A stretch of DNA of 64,000 nt from an uncultured Clostridia bacterium (GCA_934154805.1 CAKPGM010000003.1:42224-106223); one strand, 5' to 3'. Positions 17,022 to 26,382 are shown, counted from the stretch's first letter. Made by a program: numbers and translations. Notes: a model not told the origin generated them from the sequence alone.

Positions 17022-17050
17022 ATATTAACAAAAAATAAGATAAAAATCAA
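17022..17050 (-). promoter_or_regulatory. Promoter of pflB-pflA
   Basis: Minus strand TTGATT (17050-17045), a 17-base spacer and TAATAT (17027-17022) preceded by TGT, an extended -10. Confidence 0.65.
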
Positions 17051-17057
17051 TGAAAAA

Positions 17058-17090
17058 AATGTAAAAAAAACACACTTCGTATGAAGTGCG
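17058..17090 (-). terminator. Terminator of the XRE regulator gene
   Basis: Minus strand CACTTC-ATAC-GAAGTG followed by TGTTTTTTTT, just upstream of the pflB promoter. Confidence 0.75.
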
Positions 17091-17101
17091 AATTGCATAA
17101 A

Positions 17102-17431
17102 TTAATCGTTACTTTCAGCTATTGCTTTCGAAACTTTATAAATTAATTTTTGCTTTTCAGGAGAACATTTCTTCAAAAGATTATTAAATTCATTAGCTAA
17201 ATATTGATCATTTGAATCAGATGATCCTGAAAGAATATAACCTTCTGATACTCCTAAAATAGAACAAAATTGTGATAGTCTTTTTAAATTAATATGAGAA
17301 CTACCTCTTTCAATTCTACTAATGAAAGCTACTGAAAGATTTGTTTTTTCAGCTAACTCTTGTTGAGTTAGACGAGCTCTTACACGAGCATCTTTTAATC
17401 TTGATCCGATAACAGAATAATCTACTGCCAT
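17102..17431 (-). CDS. XRE-family helix-turn-helix regulator
   Basis: A 109-residue protein with an N-terminal Cro/CI-type helix-turn-helix domain (about residues 6-62: IGSRLKDARVRARLTQQELAEK, FISRIERG, LKRLSQFCSILGVS). A short helical tail follows. The start is the ATG at 17431, which has AAGAGGTGATAATT correctly spaced upstream. A GTG nine bases earlier lies inside that site. It is divergent from the anchored-protein operon at 17626 and upstream of pflB, so either neighbour could be a target, but the target cannot be read from sequence. Confidence 0.85.
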   Translation of the reverse strand: MAVDYSVIGSRLKDARVRARLTQQELAEKTNLSVAFISRIERGSSHINLKRLSQFCSILGVSEGYILSGSSDSNDQYLANEFNNLLKKCSPEKQKLIYKVSKAIAESND

Positions 17432-17565
17432 AATTATCACCTCTTAATTTTGATAATAAAAATATAACACGGATAGCAGATTTTGAACAGAAACTGCTAA
17501 GTAATACATATTAACTAATGAGTTAATATACGCAAATAGAAAATATAAAAAACAAACAGAAAATG

Positions 17566-17594
17566 TTGAAAAAAAAAATCGCTTAGGTTATAAT
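17566..17594 (+). promoter_or_regulatory. Promoter of the 17626-20877 operon
   Basis: TTGAAA (17566-17571), a 17-base spacer and TATAAT (17589-17594), 31 bases upstream of the first start codon. Confidence 0.75.
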
Positions 17595-17625
17595 GAATTT
17601 ATATTATAAAGAAGAGGAGAAAATT

Positions 17626-18138
17626 ATGAAAAAAGAGAAGATAAAAGTTTTAATAATATTGATATTACTAGTGGTTTTAGTGATATTGTCTGTAATATTA
17701 GCTAATAAGAATTCAAATAATAGTATTAATGAAAAAATAGGAAAGCAATCTGAAGATGACATATATAAGGAAGTGTTGACAGAAGTTCTGTATGGAGAAG
17801 AAAAATATGTTACTCACGATGAGAATGGGAATAGAGTGAATAAAAGTATCGAAATGTCAAAAACAGTTACAATAGATGGAATTAATGATTTAGAAATTAG
17901 AGGAATTAAAATAACAAGCAAAGACAACAACACAAATATATCAGGAACAGTAACTAATGTAGGAAGTTTGACATTTGATGGCGACAGTATAACAATATCT
18001 CTTAAAGATGAAGAGAAGCAAGAAATATTAAATGTTGGAGTGTATATAAATGCAATTAATCCAGGAGAAACAATAACATTTCAAACATCTGTAACAATGG
18101 ATTTAGCAAATGCTTATAGTTATACAGCATCAAAGTAG
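17626..18138 (+). CDS. Membrane-anchored extracytoplasmic protein, FxLYD-like
   Basis: A 170-residue protein of unknown function. One N-terminal hydrophobic helix (about residues 7-26) is followed by an asparagine/serine-rich linker. A beta-rich domain with ISGTVTNVGSLTFDG and a later NPGETITF segment follows, the pattern of FxLYD/immunoglobulin-like envelope domains. The start is the ATG at 17626, preceded by AAGAAGAGGAG. An upstream ATG at 17593 lies inside the -10 element and is rejected. It heads a three-gene run with another anchored protein and a prepilin-like surface protein, suggesting a shared envelope role. Confidence 0.7.
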   Translation: MKKEKIKVLIILILLVVLVILSVILANKNSNNSINEKIGKQSEDDIYKEVLTEVLYGEEKYVTHDENGNRVNKSIEMSKTVTIDGINDLEIRGIKITSKDNNTNISGTVTNVGSLTFDGDSITISLKDEEKQEILNVGVYINAINPGETITFQTSVTMDLANAYSYTASK

Positions 18139-18147
18139 GAGGTAAAA

Positions 18148-18438
18148 ATGGATAAGAAAAACTTGATATTAAATATAATAATAGGAATATTGATTATTGC
18201 TATAGCAGGAGTTACTATTTCAATATGTACAGGAAGCACAAAAAAAGAATCAAATGAAGAGGAATATAGAAGAAAAGTAAAAGAAAATATTATGTATGAA
18301 TATATAACAAAACCTCAAGAAGAACAAAATAAAATATATGAAGAAGAGATGAAAAATATAGAAGAGAAAAAAGAGGATTTAAGACAAAACCTAACTGAAC
18401 AAGAAATGATTTTAATGCAAAAAGAGTTAGGCTTGTAA
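18148..18438 (+). CDS. Small membrane-anchored helical protein
   Basis: A 96-residue protein of unknown function. One transmembrane helix (about residues 6-26) is followed by a highly charged, probably coiled-coil domain rich in Glu/Lys. It begins 9 bases after the preceding gene with an AGGAGG site, and a prepilin-like gene follows 21 bases later. It may be an accessory protein for the surface protein encoded next, but there is no sequence motif to support that. Confidence 0.65.
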   Translation: MDKKNLILNIIIGILIIAIAGVTISICTGSTKKESNEEEYRRKVKENIMYEYITKPQEEQNKIYEEEMKNIEEKKEDLRQNLTEQEMILMQKELGL

Positions 18439-18459
18439 TTTATACTAAAGGAGATTACT

Positions 18460-20877
18460 ATGAATATGATAGTAGGAAAGAATAAGGGGATAACAATAAT
18501 AGCTTTAGTTGTAACAATTGTTGTTATTCTAATACTGGCGGGAATAACAGCATCCACTTTGAGTGGAAATAATGGTTTGTTAGCTCAAATTCAAAAAGAA
18601 AAAGAGAATGTAGAAACAAAATCAGATTTTACAGAAAATAAAATAAAAGAACTAGAAGAAGAATTTAACAGAGTAGAAATCGAAATGTCTATGAAGACAG
18701 AAAGTGGAACCAATTATATCAATATTACTAATGTAAAAGTAATGAATACTGAGTCAAAAATAGACAGTTATGAATACTATTTAAAAAGAGCGGACGAGGA
18801 TGATGATAAGTACCAAAAACTAACAAGTGATACAAATCAAGTTTCAGCAACTGGACTTATTCATAATAGTATATATGATATAAAGATCATAGCAAAAAGT
18901 AACGGGGAAAATATTATTACAAAAGTAAAAAAAATAAAAACAGAAGAGCTGTTAGGCGCGAATCTGATTATGAAAACAAGTGATAATCAAGTCTACACAC
19001 AAGGAACCTGGACAAATAGTAATATCAATGTTTACTTAGAAAATAAAGGCTCTGTAACGAGTACTTATGCTAGCTTAGCAGGATCAGCACAAACAGTAGT
19101 AGCAACTAGTTCTGCTCAGACGATAAACACAAATGGAATAACAACTCTACAAGTGACAACATCAGATGGTACAAATTCGGCTACAAAAAAATATGAAATA
19201 AAAATAGATAAAGAAGCTCCTACATTAGAAATAATATCTAGTGGAATTGCTAATCAATATCCAGAAGTTTTAACAATAAAAGTAGCAGAAGGACAAACAT
19301 CGATAAAATCAATTACGCTACCTGATGGAACTACGATAAGTGGAAATGGTGGAAACACATATAACACTACATATAGCACAACTATAAATGGACCTATAAG
19401 CTGTAGTGTGGAAGATACATTAGGAAATAAAGGAACAGTAAATTATCAAGTACAAAATGTAATTAATTTCGAAACTGAGTGGACAATAACATCAGCAAGT
19501 ACAGAAGTAACAGTACCTGTAACTGGAACTGTAAATGTATATATTGATTATGGAGATGGGACAAAAGAAAAGGTAACAAGTCAAAACCCTACACACACAT
19601 ACAAGAGTGCAGGCACATATACAATGAAAATATCTGGAAACTGCACAAAATTCGAAAGCAATAGCTTTACACAAAATTATATAACTAAACTGAATAGATG
19701 GGGATGTTTAAATAACACAAATTATAGCTTTAGTAATTGCACTAAAATGGCAGGAACAATTCCATCGCCACATTCAAAAAGCTTTGCAAATTTGGCTTCT
19801 GCAGATTCCTTATTCACAAATTGCAGTAGCTTAACAGGAACTATACCTGGTGATTTGTTTGATACTTGTACGGGACTAAAAACATTTTCTAACACATTCG
19901 AAGGGTGTAGTGGTTTAACTGCAATACCAGAGGAGTTATTTGCAAAATGTACAGGAGTAACAAGTTTTGAATACACATTTAATCAATGTAATGGATTAAC
20001 AAGTATTCCATCAGGATTATTTAATAAAAATACAAATGTAATTAAATTTGATCACATTTTTTCTAATTGTGACGGGATAACAAGCATTCCGGCTACGTTG
20101 TTTGCAAACAACAAAAAAGTAACACATTTTGAATATATATTTTATGATTGCGATGGAATAACGTCAAGTATACCAGAAGCACTATTTGCAAATAGCCCAG
20201 AAGTAGTATCTTTCAATGGAATATTTAGTAGATGCACAAATATATCGGGAGCCATACCAGCAAATCTATTTGCAAATAATAAGAAAGTAACAAGTTTGGT
20301 AGAAACTTTTGCAGCATGCAGAACGATTACAACAATACCATCGACTTTGCTTAAAAATAACACAGAAATAACGACCTTTGAAGATACTTTTGCTTTTATG
20401 CAAGGATTAACAGCAACTAGAAACACAAGTACAGGATTACAAGAACAAATACCAACTGGTTTATTTGATTCTTGTACAAAAGCAGAGTTATTTCATTCTA
20501 CATTTGAGTTTAGTTGGTTAACTTGTTCACCACCTGCAACTTTATTTGCAAAATGTACAGAAGCGACAGAGTTTTGGAATACTTTTTCAACAAACCATTT
20601 TACAACAATTCCTGCAACACTTTTTAGTCAAAATACTAAAGTTACTAGTTTTTCACAAACATTTACAAATTGCTGGAAATTAACCAAAATACCGTCTACT
20701 TTATTTGACAAATGCCCAAATGTAGAATCATTTAGCAATACATTTAGTAGTTGCGAAGCACTTACAGGATCTGCTCCAAAACTATGGAGTAGAACTAATG
20801 TAAAATATAGTTCAGGTTGTTTCAAAGATTGTAAGAAACTATCAAATTATTCAAGGATACCAACAGGATGGAAATAA
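18460..20877 (+). CDS. Prepilin-like BspA/DUF285-repeat surface protein
   Basis: An 805-residue secreted or surface protein. The N-terminus KNKGITIIALVVTIVVILIL looks like a class III prepilin leader (cleavage after G), but position +5 is alanine rather than glutamate. A coiled stretch (about 45-70) and beta-domains follow. A PKD-like domain lies near 352-385 (VYIDYGDGT, THTYKSAGTYTMKI). A long run of ~25-residue BspA/DUF285 repeats begins around residue 410, of the form CxxLTxIPxxLFxxCTxVTxF. BspA-type leucine-rich repeats often mediate adhesion. A paralogue with the same architecture lies at 51201. Here it is the third gene of a fixed-promoter operon. Confidence 0.82.
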   Translation: MNMIVGKNKGITIIALVVTIVVILILAGITASTLSGNNGLLAQIQKEKENVETKSDFTENKIKELEEEFNRVEIEMSMKTESGTNYINITNVKVMNTESKIDSYEYYLKRADEDDDKYQKLTSDTNQVSATGLIHNSIYDIKIIAKSNGENIITKVKKIKTEELLGANLIMKTSDNQVYTQGTWTNSNINVYLENKGSVTSTYASLAGSAQTVVATSSAQTINTNGITTLQVTTSDGTNSATKKYEIKIDKEAPTLEIISSGIANQYPEVLTIKVAEGQTSIKSITLPDGTTISGNGGNTYNTTYSTTINGPISCSVEDTLGNKGTVNYQVQNVINFETEWTITSASTEVTVPVTGTVNVYIDYGDGTKEKVTSQNPTHTYKSAGTYTMKISGNCTKFESNSFTQNYITKLNRWGCLNNTNYSFSNCTKMAGTIPSPHSKSFANLASADSLFTNCSSLTGTIPGDLFDTCTGLKTFSNTFEGCSGLTAIPEELFAKCTGVTSFEYTFNQCNGLTSIPSGLFNKNTNVIKFDHIFSNCDGITSIPATLFANNKKVTHFEYIFYDCDGITSSIPEALFANSPEVVSFNGIFSRCTNISGAIPANLFANNKKVTSLVETFAACRTITTIPSTLLKNNTEITTFEDTFAFMQGLTATRNTSTGLQEQIPTGLFDSCTKAELFHSTFEFSWLTCSPPATLFAKCTEATEFWNTFSTNHFTTIPATLFSQNTKVTSFSQTFTNCWKLTKIPSTLFDKCPNVESFSNTFSSCEALTGSAPKLWSRTNVKYSSGCFKDCKKLSNYSRIPTGWK

Positions 20878-20898
20878 TCAAAAAAATTGCAATAAACC

Positions 20899-20927
20899 TT
20901 GTAAAATTTAATAGAAATTGGTATACT
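20899..20927 (+). promoter_or_regulatory. Promoter of the asp23-amaP operon
   Basis: TTGTAA (20899-20904), a 17-base spacer and TATACT (20922-20927) with an extended TGG. Confidence 0.6.
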
Positions 20928-20972
20928 ATAATAGATATTAAATATCAACTTAAATAATGGAGGTAATTTATT

Positions 20973-21395
20973 ATGGAAAAAGAAGAAAATAAAGCAGTAG
21001 AGGAAGAAATTACAATAGAGAATCAAGAAGGTGAATCAAGCAATATAAAAATATCAAACGAAGTAGTTGCTGTTATAGCTGGTAAAGCTGTATCAGAAGC
21101 TCCAGGAGTATACGCAATGGCTGGAGGATTTGCTGGTGGAATATCAGAAGTATTAAGCGGAAAGAAAAATTTATCAAAAGGAATTAAAGTAGAAGTAGGA
21201 GAAAAAGAAACAAGAATAGATGTAAATATCATAGTAGAATATGGAACAAGAATTCCAGATGTTGCATTTGATATTCAAAACAGAGTTAAATCAGCTGTAG
21301 AAGGAATGACAGGACTAAAAGTTGTAGCTGTTAATGTACATGTACAAGGAGTAAACACAGAAACTCAAGAAGAATCAGAAACAGAAAATAAATAA
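20973..21395 (+). CDS. Asp23/Gls24 family envelope stress protein
   Basis: A 140-residue Asp23 protein. After an acidic N-terminus it shows the conserved SNEVVAVIAGKAVSEAPGVYAMAGG-type core, then VEVGEKETRIDVNIIVEYG, and VKSAVEGMTGLKVVAVNVHVQGV near the C-terminus. Asp23 proteins coat the inner face of the membrane through the anchor AmaP and are linked to envelope homeostasis. The adjacent amaP and DUF2273 genes make the typical cluster. Ribosome binding site AATGGAGGT. Confidence 0.92.
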   Translation: MEKEENKAVEEEITIENQEGESSNIKISNEVVAVIAGKAVSEAPGVYAMAGGFAGGISEVLSGKKNLSKGIKVEVGEKETRIDVNIIVEYGTRIPDVAFDIQNRVKSAVEGMTGLKVVAVNVHVQGVNTETQEESETENK

Positions 21396-21410
21396 ACAAA
21401 AAATTCTTAT

Positions 21411-21467
21411 AAAGGCACGCATTTTTCACCGTGCCTTTATAAAGGTTACAGAAACAAAGCGTTTCTG
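21411..21467 (+). terminator. Tandem hairpins between asp23 and amaP
   Basis: AAAGGCACG/CGTGCCTTT (21411-21438) and CAGAAAC/GTTTCTG (21449-21467). Neither has a strong T-run, so they probably attenuate or process the transcript rather than stop it fully. This would allow more Asp23 than AmaP. Confidence 0.5.
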
Positions 21468-21493
21468 GTTGCAGGAAAGGAACGAGATAAAAA

Positions 21494-22048
21494 ATGAAGG
21501 TTTTAGATAAAATAATATTATGTGTATTTTCAGTATTAGTATTGTTAATGTCAATACTAGTATGTTCTTTTATATTTGGATGGGTAGAATTACCAACATT
21601 CTATATGTTTTTTACGAGTGTGCTAAAAGACACAACAACTTGTAATATCCTTTTAGGAATAAATATTGTATTTATATTATTAGCAATTAAAGGTATATTC
21701 TTTGAATCATCAGATAAAGAAGAAAAATATAAAGAAGGAATACTTTTAGAAAATGAAGATGGTAAATTATTGATAACAAAAGATACACTTACAAGTATAG
21801 TAAATTCGGTTGTTAGCGGATTTGATAGTGTAAAAAGTCAACAAACTAAAATACTATTTGATAAAGACAATGACTTATCAATAATATTGACAATAGAAGT
21901 ATCAGAGAAAGCAATAATAAAAGAATTAAGTAATAACATACAAATAAGAGTAAAAGAAACTATAAAGAAATCTTTGGACATAGAAGTGAAAAGCTTGGAT
22001 ATAAGAGTAAAAGATATGGTAAGACCAGAAGAAACAAAAGAATTATAA
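21494..22048 (+). CDS. amaP: Alkaline shock response membrane anchor protein AmaP
   Basis: A 184-residue protein with two N-terminal transmembrane helices (about residues 7-28 and 48-70). A cytoplasmic domain similar to the Asp23 fold follows (EGILLENEDGKLLITKDTL, then QIRVKETIKKSLDIEV near the end). In staphylococci AmaP recruits Asp23 to the membrane. Position directly after asp23 supports the assignment. The gap between the two genes holds two hairpins. Confidence 0.82.
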   Translation: MKVLDKIILCVFSVLVLLMSILVCSFIFGWVELPTFYMFFTSVLKDTTTCNILLGINIVFILLAIKGIFFESSDKEEKYKEGILLENEDGKLLITKDTLTSIVNSVVSGFDSVKSQQTKILFDKDNDLSIILTIEVSEKAIIKELSNNIQIRVKETIKKSLDIEVKSLDIRVKDMVRPEETKEL

Positions 22049-22080
22049 AACTTATAGCAGAGCGAAAGGAATGAAATATA

Positions 22081-22284
22081 ATGGATGAGATAAAGAATTT
22101 TTTTAAGAATTATGGTGGAGGAATAATAGGAGCAATTGTAGCAATCATATTATTGTGTACACGTTTATATAATTTAATTATTTGGATACTACTAATTTGC
22201 TTAGGAATATATGTAGGAAACTATGTACAACATAATAAACAAACAGTAAAAGAAAAACTAAAAAAATTCATAGATAGATTATAA
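22081..22284 (+). CDS. DUF2273 family small membrane protein
   Basis: A 67-residue protein with two closely spaced transmembrane helices (about 14-30 and 33-50) and a basic C-terminal tail. It matches the DUF2273 proteins that accompany asp23 and amaP in Firmicutes. The function is not established, but it is presumed to act with the Asp23 envelope complex. Ribosome binding site GCGAAAGGAATG. Confidence 0.8.
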   Translation: MDEIKNFFKNYGGGIIGAIVAIILLCTRLYNLIIWILLICLGIYVGNYVQHNKQTVKEKLKKFIDRL

Positions 22285-22297
22285 TAAGGGGATTCAA

Positions 22298-22705
22298 ATG
22301 GAAGAAATGACAAAAAGAGAGCTTGCTTTTTGCTATATTTATAGCCAAGAAATACAAAAACAAAATAGCAAAAGCCAAGTAAAATTATTCTTAGACAGTA
22401 CAGAAGTAGAAGACGGTAAAGCAAGAGAATATGTAAAAGAAATAGCAAAAGGAATAAAAGAAAATGATGAGGAAATTACAAAAATAATTTCTGAAAATCT
22501 AAAAGCAGGATGGACTATAGATAGAATATCTACAGTAGATTTATCTTTACTAAAACTTGCAATATACGAAATAAAATACATAAAAACACCATACAAAATT
22601 ATAATAAATGAAGTAGTAAATATGGCTAAAAAATATGGAGAAGAAACTGCTGGATCGTTTATAAATGGTGTATTAGCAAAGGTAGTGGAAAAGGATGCAA
22701 TATAA
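22298..22705 (+). CDS. nusB: Transcription antitermination factor NusB
   Basis: A 135-residue all-helical protein with the NusB signature (KRELAFCYIYSQEI at the N-terminus, WTIDRISTVDLSLLKLAIYEI in the middle, and NEVVNMAKKYGEETAGSFINGVLAK at the C-terminus). NusB with NusE binds boxA RNA and prevents premature termination in rRNA operons. It starts 13 bases after DUF2273, and its last 11 bases overlap the start of xseA, which implies coupled translation. Confidence 0.95.
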   Translation: MEEMTKRELAFCYIYSQEIQKQNSKSQVKLFLDSTEVEDGKAREYVKEIAKGIKENDEEITKIISENLKAGWTIDRISTVDLSLLKLAIYEIKYIKTPYKIIINEVVNMAKKYGEETAGSFINGVLAKVVEKDAI

Positions 22706-23885
22706 TCCAATAACAGTAACAGATTTGAATAAATACATAAAAGGCAGAATAGATAATGATGAAATGCTAAACAATGTGCTAGTAAAAGGAGAAATATCAA
22801 ACTTCAAAAATCATTATACAGGTCATATGTATTTTACTTTAAAAGATGAAAATTCGTTGATTAAATGCGTAATGTTTAAAACATATACTACGCATTTATC
22901 ATTTATGCCAAAAGACGGAATGAAGGTAATGGTTCTAGGTGGCGTTTCTGTATTTGAAAGAGATGGAGTATATCAAATATATGCAAAAGCTATGAAAGAA
23001 GATGGCTTAGGAAACCTATATGTTGCATATGAGGAGCTAAAAAATAAACTTAGCAACGAAGGTTTATTTGATGAAAAATATAAAAAGCCAATTCCGTTTA
23101 TGCCAAAAACAATAGGAGTTTTAACATCAAATACAGGTGCAGTAATAAGAGATATAATAAATGTAAGCACGAGGAGAAATCCTAATGTGAATATACGCTT
23201 ATATCCTGTACCAGTACAAGGAAACGGAGCAGGAGAAAAAATAGCAGAAGGCATCGAATTTATGAATAAAAATAAATTAGCAGATGTACTAATAATAGGC
23301 AGAGGTGGAGGATCCATAGAAGATTTATGGCCATTTAATGAAGAAGTAGTTGCAAGGGCTATATTTAATTCTGAGATTCCGATAATATCAGCAGTTGGAC
23401 ATGAAACAGATTTTACAATAGCAGACTTTGTTGCAGATTTAAGAGCACCAACACCATCTGCTGCGGCGGAATTAGCAGTTGCAAATATTGATGATGTAAA
23501 AGAAACTTTAAAAGCATACAATAATAGATATAAAGTATCATTGAAAAAGAAAATCGAACTTATGAAAATGTCATATGAAAAATGTATGACAAGGCAGGCT
23601 TTTAAAAATCCTACTCAAAAAATCAATGAACAATATATGTTGATAGATATGAAAGTAAAATCTCTACAAAATAGCATATTATTAAAAATAAAGGAAGATA
23701 AAACTAAATTTGTAAAAGAAGTGGCAAAGCTAGATGCTTTAAGCCCTCTAAAAACGTTAACGAGAGGATATAGCATAATATCTAAACAAGATGGAAGAAT
23801 AGCAAAAGAAGTCAAAGATTTATCTCAAGGAGAAAAAGTTTCAGTTAGGTTGAGTGACGGAAGTGTTGATGCACAAGTATTATAA
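22695..23885 (+). CDS. xseA: Exodeoxyribonuclease VII large subunit
   Basis: A 396-residue protein. The N-terminal OB-fold (TVTDLNKYIKGRI, VKGEISNFKNHYTGHMYFTLKD) is followed by the catalytic domain with IGVLTSNTGAVIRDI, the GRGGGSIEDLWPFNEE motif and SAVGHETDFTIADFVADLRAPTPSAAAE-type segments. A coiled-coil and the TRGYSI C-terminal motif complete it. With XseB it degrades single-stranded DNA in both directions. It overlaps nusB by 11 bases and is followed by xseB. Confidence 0.96.
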   Translation: MQYNPITVTDLNKYIKGRIDNDEMLNNVLVKGEISNFKNHYTGHMYFTLKDENSLIKCVMFKTYTTHLSFMPKDGMKVMVLGGVSVFERDGVYQIYAKAMKEDGLGNLYVAYEELKNKLSNEGLFDEKYKKPIPFMPKTIGVLTSNTGAVIRDIINVSTRRNPNVNIRLYPVPVQGNGAGEKIAEGIEFMNKNKLADVLIIGRGGGSIEDLWPFNEEVVARAIFNSEIPIISAVGHETDFTIADFVADLRAPTPSAAAELAVANIDDVKETLKAYNNRYKVSLKKKIELMKMSYEKCMTRQAFKNPTQKINEQYMLIDMKVKSLQNSILLKIKEDKTKFVKEVAKLDALSPLKTLTRGYSIISKQDGRIAKEVKDLSQGEKVSVRLSDGSVDAQVL

Positions 23886-23905
23886 CCTTAGAAAGGAAAA
23901 TAAGA

Positions 23906-24142
23906 ATGAAAGAAGATATAAATTTTGAAGATGCAATGAAAGAATTAGAAAAGATAGCAGAAGAGCTAGAAAAAGGAAATCTAAGCTTAGATGAATCTGT
24001 TAGCAAATTTGAAGATGGAATGAAACTATCAAAAAAATGTAGTGATTTATTAGATACAGCAGAAAAGAAAATTACTATGTTAATAAATGATAATGGAAAT
24101 ATAAAGGAAGAAAAATTTAATGTTGAGAACATTGAGGATTAA
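23906..24142 (+). CDS. xseB: Exodeoxyribonuclease VII small subunit
   Basis: A 78-residue helical hairpin protein. NFEDAMKELEKIAEELEKG and LDESVSKFEDGMKLSK are the XseB hallmarks. It binds in multiple copies to XseA. The ribosome binding site GAAAGGAAAATAAG is well spaced, and the gene follows xseA by 20 bases. Confidence 0.94.
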   Translation: MKEDINFEDAMKELEKIAEELEKGNLSLDESVSKFEDGMKLSKKCSDLLDTAEKKITMLINDNGNIKEEKFNVENIED

Positions 24143-24167
24143 TTAACAAAAGAAGGGGATAAGTAGA

Positions 24168-24599
24168 ATGGATTTTTATACACAATACAGATATTTAATA
24201 GTTCCTTTTGTAACTTGGCTTTGTGTACAAACTTTTAAGGTTTTATGGGAACTTGCGACAACGAAAAAACTTAACTTTAAGAGAATAATTGGCGCGGGAG
24301 GAATGCCAAGTTCACATACTGCTATAGTTATATCGATAACAACAATGGTAGGGAGAAGTCAAGGAATAGACTCGGTAATATTTGCTGTATCATTGATATT
24401 TTCACTAGTGGTAATGTATGATGCTTGTGGTGTTAGAAGACAGGCAGGAAAACAAGCTAGAATCTTAAATGATATAGTTAATACACCAGGACTTACAACA
24501 GTTCAAGTAAGAGAAAAACTAGTAGAAGCATTAGGTCATACACCACTTCAAGTAATAGTTGGAGCAATAGTAGGTTTTGCGGCAGGAATGTTATTTTAA
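24168..24599 (+). CDS. Divergent PAP2-family (DUF212) membrane protein
   Basis: A 143-residue membrane protein of the divergent PAP2/DUF212 family. It has about four helices and conserved segments GGMPSSHTAIV (the phosphatase-like SxxH box), YDACGVRRQAGKQA and LGHTPLQVIVGAIVG. The family resembles acid phosphatase/haloperoxidase folds and probably acts on a lipid or isoprenoid phosphate, but no reaction is established. It lies between xseB and fhs, probably in the same transcript. Confidence 0.85.
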   Translation: MDFYTQYRYLIVPFVTWLCVQTFKVLWELATTKKLNFKRIIGAGGMPSSHTAIVISITTMVGRSQGIDSVIFAVSLIFSLVVMYDACGVRRQAGKQARILNDIVNTPGLTTVQVREKLVEALGHTPLQVIVGAIVGFAAGMLF

Positions 24600-24657
24600 A
24601 ATTTAAATTCGCTCAATAGAGACTCCATTTTTGAGTGAGAGAATAGGAGAAATTGTT

Positions 24658-26322
24658 ATGGAAGATGTAGAAATTGCAAGAAATACCAAGTTAGAAAATA
24701 TAACAAAAATTGCTGAAAGCATAGGAATAGAAGAACAAGAATTAGAGCTTTATGGTAAGTATAAAGCAAAAATAGACAGCAAAAACTTACTAAAAAGACT
24801 AGAAAATAAAAAAGATGGAAAATTAATATTAGTTACATCAATTAATCCAACACCATTGGGAGAAGGAAAGACTACAATGGCAATAGGACTAGCTGACGGA
24901 CTAAAAAGAATTGGGGAAAAATCCATACTTGCATTAAGAGAACCTTCATTAGGACCAGTATTTGGAATAAAAGGAGGAGCAACAGGTGGTGGATATGCAC
25001 AAGTTGCACCAATGGAAGATATAAATCTACACTTTACAGGAGATATACACGCAATAACATATGCAAATGACTTGCTATCAGCCTTAATAGATAACCATAT
25101 TTATAATGGAAATGAATTAGGATTTGAAAAAGTTACTTGGAAAAGATGTATAGATTTAAATGATAGACAATTAAGAAAAGTAAATACAGGATTATCTGGA
25201 GAGAAAAATATTGTAGAAAGAGAAGACGGGTTTGATATTTCAGTTGCTTCTGAAATAATGGCAATTTTATGCTTATCAACGGACATAGCAGACTTAAAAA
25301 GAAGAATAGGAAACATTGTAGTAGGATACAATAAAGATGAAGAACCAATAAGAGCAAAAGATTTGCATGCAGAAGGAAGCATGACTGTACTTTTAAAAGA
25401 TGCGATAAAGCCAAACTTGGTACAAACATTAGAACATACTCCTGCAATAATTCACGGAGGACCATTTGCTAATATTGCACATGGATGCAATAGTATAATT
25501 GCTACAAAAACAGCAATGAAACTAGCAGATTTCTGCGTAACAGAAGCAGGATTTGGCTCTGATTTAGGAGCAGAAAAATTCTTGGATATTAAATGTAGAA
25601 AAGCATCAATAAAACCAGATGCAGTGGTATGTGTTGCAACAATAAGAGCACTAAAATACCACGGTGGCCAAAGCAAAGAAGAAGTAAAACAAGAAAATTT
25701 AGAAGCTCTAAAAGTCGGGATCGAAAATCTAAACAGACATATAGATAATTTAAAAAATAAATATGGCTTAAATGTAATTGTTGCAATAAATAAGTTTTTG
25801 ACAGATACAGATAGAGAAATAGAATTATTAAAAGAAGAATTAGAGAAACAAGGTGTTGAACTAAGTTTAGTAGAAAGTCATCAAAAAGGAAGTATTGGAG
25901 CAGTAGGCTTAGCAGAAAAAATAGTTAATCTAGTAGAAAAAGAAGAAAACTTTAAATACATATATAAAGATGAAGATTCAATAAAAGAAAAAATAGAAAA
26001 AGTAGCTCAAAAAATATATGGAGCAAAAGATGTAGAATTTTCTGAAATGGCAATAAAACAAATAGAAAACATAGAAAAAATGGGGTATTCTAAATTCCCA
26101 GTTTGTATAGCAAAAACACAATATTCATTTTCAGATGATCCAAAGAATTTACTGTGTAAAGAACCATTTACATTACATGTAAATGAAATAATACTAAAAG
26201 CAGGAGCTGAGTTTGTAGTTGCAATAACAGGAAAAATAATGACAATGCCAGGACTTCCAAAAGTACCAGCTGCTGAAAAAATTGACTTAGATGAAAATGG
26301 AAATGTAATAGGAATTTTTTAA
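24658..26322 (+). CDS. fhs: Formate-tetrahydrofolate ligase
   Basis: A 554-residue enzyme that makes 10-formyl-THF from formate, THF and ATP. The P-loop region NPTPLGEGKTT (about residues 64-74), LREPSLGPVFGIKGGATGGGYAQV and the C-terminal ITGKIMTMPGLPKVPAAEKID are diagnostic. The start is taken at the ATG at 24658, which follows AATAGGAGAAATTG; an in-frame TTG at 24631 is less likely. Formate from PflB can enter one-carbon metabolism through this enzyme. A hairpin that masks the next gene's ribosome binding site follows its stop. Confidence 0.96.
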   Translation: MEDVEIARNTKLENITKIAESIGIEEQELELYGKYKAKIDSKNLLKRLENKKDGKLILVTSINPTPLGEGKTTMAIGLADGLKRIGEKSILALREPSLGPVFGIKGGATGGGYAQVAPMEDINLHFTGDIHAITYANDLLSALIDNHIYNGNELGFEKVTWKRCIDLNDRQLRKVNTGLSGEKNIVEREDGFDISVASEIMAILCLSTDIADLKRRIGNIVVGYNKDEEPIRAKDLHAEGSMTVLLKDAIKPNLVQTLEHTPAIIHGGPFANIAHGCNSIIATKTAMKLADFCVTEAGFGSDLGAEKFLDIKCRKASIKPDAVVCVATIRALKYHGGQSKEEVKQENLEALKVGIENLNRHIDNLKNKYGLNVIVAINKFLTDTDREIELLKEELEKQGVELSLVESHQKGSIGAVGLAEKIVNLVEKEENFKYIYKDEDSIKEKIEKVAQKIYGAKDVEFSEMAIKQIENIEKMGYSKFPVCIAKTQYSFSDDPKNLLCKEPFTLHVNEIILKAGAEFVVAITGKIMTMPGLPKVPAAEKIDLDENGNVIGIF

Positions 26323-26336
26323 AACCGTAAATGTAT

Positions 26337-26379
26337 AAATCCACCAATTCAAGGAATAATAATCTTGAAAGGTGGATTT
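26337..26379 (+). promoter_or_regulatory. SD-sequestering hairpin between fhs and sleB
   Basis: AAATCCACC (26337-26345) pairs with GGTGGATTT (26371-26379), and TTCAAG (26348-26353) pairs with CTTGAA (26364-26369). The sleB ribosome binding site GAAAGGTGG lies in the 3' arm. No T-run follows, so this looks like translational control rather than a terminator. Confidence 0.6.
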
Positions 26380-26382
26380 CTT

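Noticed and set aside
20142..20426. Minus-strand frames inside the BspA-repeat genes
   Set aside because: They mirror the repetitive coding strand and have no start signals.
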